From contig DOIX01000322.1 of the NCBI GenBank assembly GCA_003511885.1, forward strand, positions 1 through 6,444: a DNA stretch of 6,444 bases. Direction: 5' to 3'. This document shows, in pieces, positions 3,397-6,444 of the stretch (its first letter is position 1; each line of letters starts with the position of its first letter). The notes below the pieces were generated by a model. It worked only from the letters and a program-made list of their open reading frames with translations, was not told the origin of the DNA and ran no database searches. Origin of the DNA: Cyanobacteria bacterium UBA11153. Lineage in GTDB: Bacteria; Cyanobacteriota; Cyanobacteriia; Cyanobacteriales; Coleofasciculaceae. The position numbers and the translations under genes are program-made.

Positions 3397-6366
3397 ATGG
3401 AGTACTGGGAATTTCTAGTCCAGAAAGAAGGCGATCGCTCTTGGCAGCCCATTAAGTCACCTAAAATTGAATTGGCAGCAGGTAGGTATCGGGTAGTAGT
3501 CCACTCAAATCGCCTCAGTACTGATGTGGAAATTTGCGTGACTCATACTAGTACAGACGAAATGCCGCCCAAGCGGCGATCGCAAAAGCGATCCCGCCGT
3601 ACTAATAAAGAAGGGTTAATGGTGGTGATTCCCTTTACTTTCCTCAAACCTGGTTTGTGGGAATTTCGCTGCTGCGGGGATGTGATGTCTGATTTGTTGG
3701 GCAATTCTTGGCAGGAAGTACTTCAGCTCTATGTTTTGCCAAAAGCTACTCCCATTGAAGCAGTTGAAGAACCTTTATTATCGGGAGGGACAGGAGACAA
3801 CGTAGATAAAGAGGTAACAGCTAAAGGGCAAAAGGTAACAACTAAAGTTCAAGAAGTAATAGCTCGAGGTGAAGAAGTAACAGCTCAAGGCGAAAAATCA
3901 CCCAGTCAGGGGAAAGATGAGTCAGAATTGCTCTCTCCTGCCACCTCTAACCACTTCCGGAAGAAAACAACCCCGCCATCAATCCCTCCATCTCTAGAGC
4001 CAGCATTATCCAGTAACCCCATCCTGGAGAAGTCGCTACAGATGCTGGAGGAAGTATTGCACGAAGTACTGGATCCATTTATCCAAGAATTCGAGCAACC
4101 GGGTTATTCAGAGGCAACTAAGGATAGCCAAATCCTCTCACCTCTCACCCCTCATCTCTCACCCCTTACCTCGGTACAGACAAGTTGGGAAGGGATTATC
4201 CTTACCCTTGATGAGGATAGTTTGGTAGTCAAGCCGGGTGAATTGTTGACTATTAGTGGCAAAGTTGATTTGTCAGATGCTAATCGACAGGAAAATAGCG
4301 ATCGCAATCGTGGTAAACAGGATCTATTCTCAGGAATCTTGTACTACGAAATTCGCTATCCTCAAACATCACAACTTCTGTTACAGATACAAAAGCCTTT
4401 ATCACAGAAAACACTACCTCTAAAATTTAGCCATCAATTAGAGATTCCGCCAGATTATAATAGTTGTTTGCTATTGGGGGAAGTTACCCTATACGGATTA
4501 GGAAGGATAGAATTAGCCGTTCAATCCTTTACAGTTACAGCAGATTTAGACAAATTATTAGGAGCAATTCAGCTAGAGAGTGAAGAGGTAAATGAGGGCA
4601 ACACCAATCTAGGTGTATCCTCCATCCCCAACTTCCAGAAAGTATCAGCACCGATTCCCTTATTAGATCCAAATCTGCTCAATCTAGTCAACGTTACTCA
4701 AAGCTACCAACCCATTGTCTTTACTGCCTCATCGGGACAGTCATTACCGCCGCTCCTATCCCCATCCCATTCGGATCGGCGATCGCTAAAATCCCTAAAA
4801 TCTCTCGATCTTCCCACATTTTCCAAGGTACAGCCATCAGTTGTTAACCCAGAAGAGGAGAAAAGCCCTCAAAAAGAGGAGACGGAGGCAAATTTACCTC
4901 TGTCAGAAAGTCTATCCCCAGACCAACATCAAGCTATTTTTAACGATCTTCTTCAGGAAGAAATTATCCCAGAAGTTCCGCAGCTCGTGGAATCTACTGA
5001 GGAAGAAATAGTTCAGCAGGAAGTAGAAACTAAGCCAGAATTATCCAAAAATTTGGATAAATTACCGCAAAAAATAGTAGAATTAGAGACAGAGTATTTA
5101 GATAAAATATCTCTAAATATTTCTCCAGAATCTAGTTCTATTATCGATGGATTATCCCCGATTGTAGATAAAGAAGAATTAGAAAATATTAATGATTTGG
5201 CATTGAACGATCTAGGAAGTAGGATAGAAGAAACAGAAGAAATCTTATTATTTGATCGGAAATTCTCAGGACAAACCGCAGGAGAAATTAATCCTGAATA
5301 TGAAGAAACAGTCCCAGCAAACTTTGAAGAAATTCCATCCATAGGGAATGACATAGTATCCAGCACAGTTTTAACATCGGGAATGTTAGATCCCCTGTTA
5401 CTCGGCCCCCAACCTGTCAATAAAGATCCTATAGAAGTCGATCGCGCTTTTCAATCCTTAAATTTAGAAAATCGTTTTTGGTCGCGGATTAATGATTTAA
5501 TCGGAGATACAGAATTATCGGAAACTCTCAAGTTTGATCTACTGCTAGCTAAAGATTTATCAGAAACAGAGGCGGAAGATAGAATATCTGTTGATTCAGA
5601 AACATCAGCGGAAACAGAAGAAGAAAATAGATTACCTGATGATTTAGATCCATTTATTGATGGTGAAGAAGAAATCGCACCACCTCATAATGATGAATCA
5701 ACCGAGCAAGGCGATTTTGATGAATCAATTTGGCATGAAGAAACAGAAGAATTTGGCGATAACAAAGATGCAGTAGATATAGCTAACGAAGAGGATATAA
5801 TTCGCTTCAATGCCAAAATTCCACGACCGAGATCTTTAGCAGAATTAGCTAATATAGATTGGGCAGCTCAAGAAATTGTCATTGATGATGATTCTCCCTC
5901 ATCAGGAGAGAAAAATCTTGGTCAAAATAAGATTGCTCGTCAGAAAAAATTAACTAAGAAGCCATCATCAAAACCGAAAACCCAACCTGTATCTCAAACA
6001 GATTCAGATGCGCCCTTACCAGCACCTAAATTACTCATTCCTACACACGAATTGGTATCAGGAGAACCCATCATCGTGCGGGTACAAGTACCTTGTCATG
6101 CGGCGCGTCTAGGGGTTAAACTGTGGATTCAGGATCGCCAAAGCCGCACTCTATTGGATGGACCAAGGTGGTTAATGGATTTGTTACCTAATGGTGCAGA
6201 GGAATTAGAAGGGATTACTCAGTTGATGGTGCCATTTGGTACTGTAGAAATCCGATTTGAAGCGATTTCTATTGATTTGGATAGCGAGAGGGAAAGTCAT
6301 AAGATTTCGATTGATTGTGTGGTTGTACCGCCAGATTTACCTCAGCTTTCTTTTGATGATTTTTAG
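3397..6366 (+). CDS. Large three-domain cyanobacterial protein with acidic disordered linkers
   Basis: This 989-residue protein belongs to no family I can name. The ATG follows GGAGG (3387-3391) at a good 5-base spacing. There is no signal peptide or membrane segment, so it is probably cytoplasmic. Domain 1 (about 1-118) is beta-rich: EYWEFLVQKEGDRSW, AGRYRVVVHS, a basic loop PPKRRSQKRSRR, then FLKPGLWEFRCCGD and LQLYVLPK. A linker (119-262) holds a four-unit heptapeptide repeat and an amphipathic helix near 207-232. Domain 2 (about 263-385) is Ig-like: LVVKPGELLTISGKVDL, GILYYEIRYP, LLLGEVTLYG. Residues 395-870 are mostly acidic and disordered, but carry short islands FQSLNLENRFWSRIND (685-700) and IPRPRSLAELANIDW (808-822). 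Domain 3 (about 875-985) is again Ig-like: LVSGEPIIVRVQVP, LGVKLWIQDRQSRTLLDGPRWLMDL, VEIRFEAISID. I infer a scaffold or binding protein; no catalytic motif is visible. Confidence 0.75.
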   Translation: MEYWEFLVQKEGDRSWQPIKSPKIELAAGRYRVVVHSNRLSTDVEICVTHTSTDEMPPKRRSQKRSRRTNKEGLMVVIPFTFLKPGLWEFRCCGDVMSDLLGNSWQEVLQLYVLPKATPIEAVEEPLLSGGTGDNVDKEVTAKGQKVTTKVQEVIARGEEVTAQGEKSPSQGKDESELLSPATSNHFRKKTTPPSIPPSLEPALSSNPILEKSLQMLEEVLHEVLDPFIQEFEQPGYSEATKDSQILSPLTPHLSPLTSVQTSWEGIILTLDEDSLVVKPGELLTISGKVDLSDANRQENSDRNRGKQDLFSGILYYEIRYPQTSQLLLQIQKPLSQKTLPLKFSHQLEIPPDYNSCLLLGEVTLYGLGRIELAVQSFTVTADLDKLLGAIQLESEEVNEGNTNLGVSSIPNFQKVSAPIPLLDPNLLNLVNVTQSYQPIVFTASSGQSLPPLLSPSHSDRRSLKSLKSLDLPTFSKVQPSVVNPEEEKSPQKEETEANLPLSESLSPDQHQAIFNDLLQEEIIPEVPQLVESTEEEIVQQEVETKPELSKNLDKLPQKIVELETEYLDKISLNISPESSSIIDGLSPIVDKEELENINDLALNDLGSRIEETEEILLFDRKFSGQTAGEINPEYEETVPANFEEIPSIGNDIVSSTVLTSGMLDPLLLGPQPVNKDPIEVDRAFQSLNLENRFWSRINDLIGDTELSETLKFDLLLAKDLSETEAEDRISVDSETSAETEEENRLPDDLDPFIDGEEEIAPPHNDESTEQGDFDESIWHEETEEFGDNKDAVDIANEEDIIRFNAKIPRPRSLAELANIDWAAQEIVIDDDSPSSGEKNLGQNKIARQKKLTKKPSSKPKTQPVSQTDSDAPLPAPKLLIPTHELVSGEPIIVRVQVPCHAARLGVKLWIQDRQSRTLLDGPRWLMDLLPNGAEELEGITQLMVPFGTVEIRFEAISIDLDSERESHKISIDCVVVPPDLPQLSFDDF
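3814..3897 (+). repeat. Four 21-bp in-frame tandem repeats in the large gene
   Basis: Four diverged 21-base units encode VTAKGQK, VTTKVQE, VIARGEE and VTAQGEK (residues 140-167). The unit is seven codons long and lies in the linker after domain 1. Charged residues every seventh position could allow a short helix, but low-complexity expansion is the simpler reading. Confidence 0.8.
4135..4169 (+). repeat. Five heptamers (CTCTCAC type) inside the large gene
   Basis: In phase units are CTCTCAC, CTCTCAC, CCCTCAT, CTCTCAC and CCCTTAC. They encode the LSPLTPH-LSPLT stretch near residues 247-258, just before domain 2, keeping the frame open because heptamers cycle through all three frames every 21 bases. 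Confidence 0.8.
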
Positions 6367-6372
6367 GTTAAT

Positions 6373-6435
6373 AGTTGACAGTTGACAGTTGACAGTTGAC
6401 AGTTGACAGTTGACAGTTGACAGTTGACAGTTGAC
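6373..6435 (+). repeat. Nine perfect AGTTGAC heptamers
   Basis: Nine identical units start six bases after the stop codon of the large gene. No unit shows a substitution, unlike the diverged arrays elsewhere in the window, which suggests recent expansion or slippage. Each junction creates TTGACA, the -35 consensus, but no -10 box is visible before the window ends. Confidence 0.95.
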
Positions 6436-6444
6436 AGATCGGAA
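6436..6444. other. Possible sequencing adapter remnant at the window end
   Basis: The last nine bases, AGATCGGAA, are identical to the first nine of the standard Illumina TruSeq adapter. The initial AG would also continue the heptamer array, so seven bases are independently matched. A contig that stops in a repeat with adapter read-through would look like this; chance identity is possible. Confidence 0.45.

Larger units (their letters stand above)
2301..4786. repeat. Six HIP1 palindromes (GCGATCGC)
   Basis: Exact GCGATCGC octamers lie at 2301-2308, 2426-2433, 3431-3438, 3576-3583, 4298-4305 and 4779-4786; the coordinates of this entry only bracket them. All six are inside genes, mostly in linker or surface-loop segments. 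About 0.1 would be expected by chance in 6.4 kb. HIP1 is a known highly repeated palindrome of many cyanobacterial genomes. Confidence 0.9.

Noticed and set aside
5013..5420. 135-residue reverse-strand reading frame
   Set aside because: It is antisense to the acidic linker of the large gene, Ser/Asn-rich and without a domain; it is a by-product of the sense codon usage.
6373..6435. Array of promoters from repeated TTGACA
   Set aside because: The hexamer is a by-product of the repeat unit; no -10 box or downstream gene is visible.

Overview
The window looks like chromosomal DNA from a filamentous or colonial cyanobacterium. Three things support this. The predicted proteins match cyanobacterial families: a DUF2996-type protein, a SigF-type group 3 sigma factor and a PilP-like lipoprotein. 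Six exact copies of the palindrome GCGATCGC (HIP1) occur. Intergenic DNA is full of 7-bp tandem repeats of the ACTAGGG, AACCCCT, AGTGGGG and AGTTGAC types, as in many Oscillatoria-, Microcoleus- or Nostoc-like genomes. I cannot name the species.

All five credible genes lie on the + strand. 1-239: a heptamer array and a conserved flank, then the leader of a small DUF2996-like protein (240-701). 702-805: a compact leader with an extended -10 box and a tight dyad, then the SigF-type sigma factor (806-1588). 1589-1861: a second diverged copy of the array-plus-flank element. 1862-2824: a proline-rich lipoprotein with a PilP/GspC-like C-terminal domain. 2825-2979: almost entirely repeat DNA, switching from G-rich to C-rich heptamers. 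2980-3246: an 88-residue conserved-looking hypothetical protein whose 3' end runs into heptamers and a perfect 18-bp inverted repeat. 3397-6366: a 989-residue cytosolic-looking protein with three beta-rich domains joined by long disordered acidic linkers. 6373-6435: nine perfect heptamers, then nine bases identical to the start of the common Illumina adapter. The window may therefore be a whole contig that broke in the repeat.

The functional link I can defend is sigF next to a PilP-like lipoprotein. SigF controls type IV pilin expression and motility in Synechocystis, so the lipoprotein may act in the same pilus system. This is inference. No mobile element ORF, CRISPR array, RNA gene or defence system is visible. 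The most unusual feature is the repeat ecology. Heptamer arrays fill intergenic gaps, have entered coding sequence at least twice, and appear to have remodelled the 3' end of one gene with a new hairpin that contains its stop codon.
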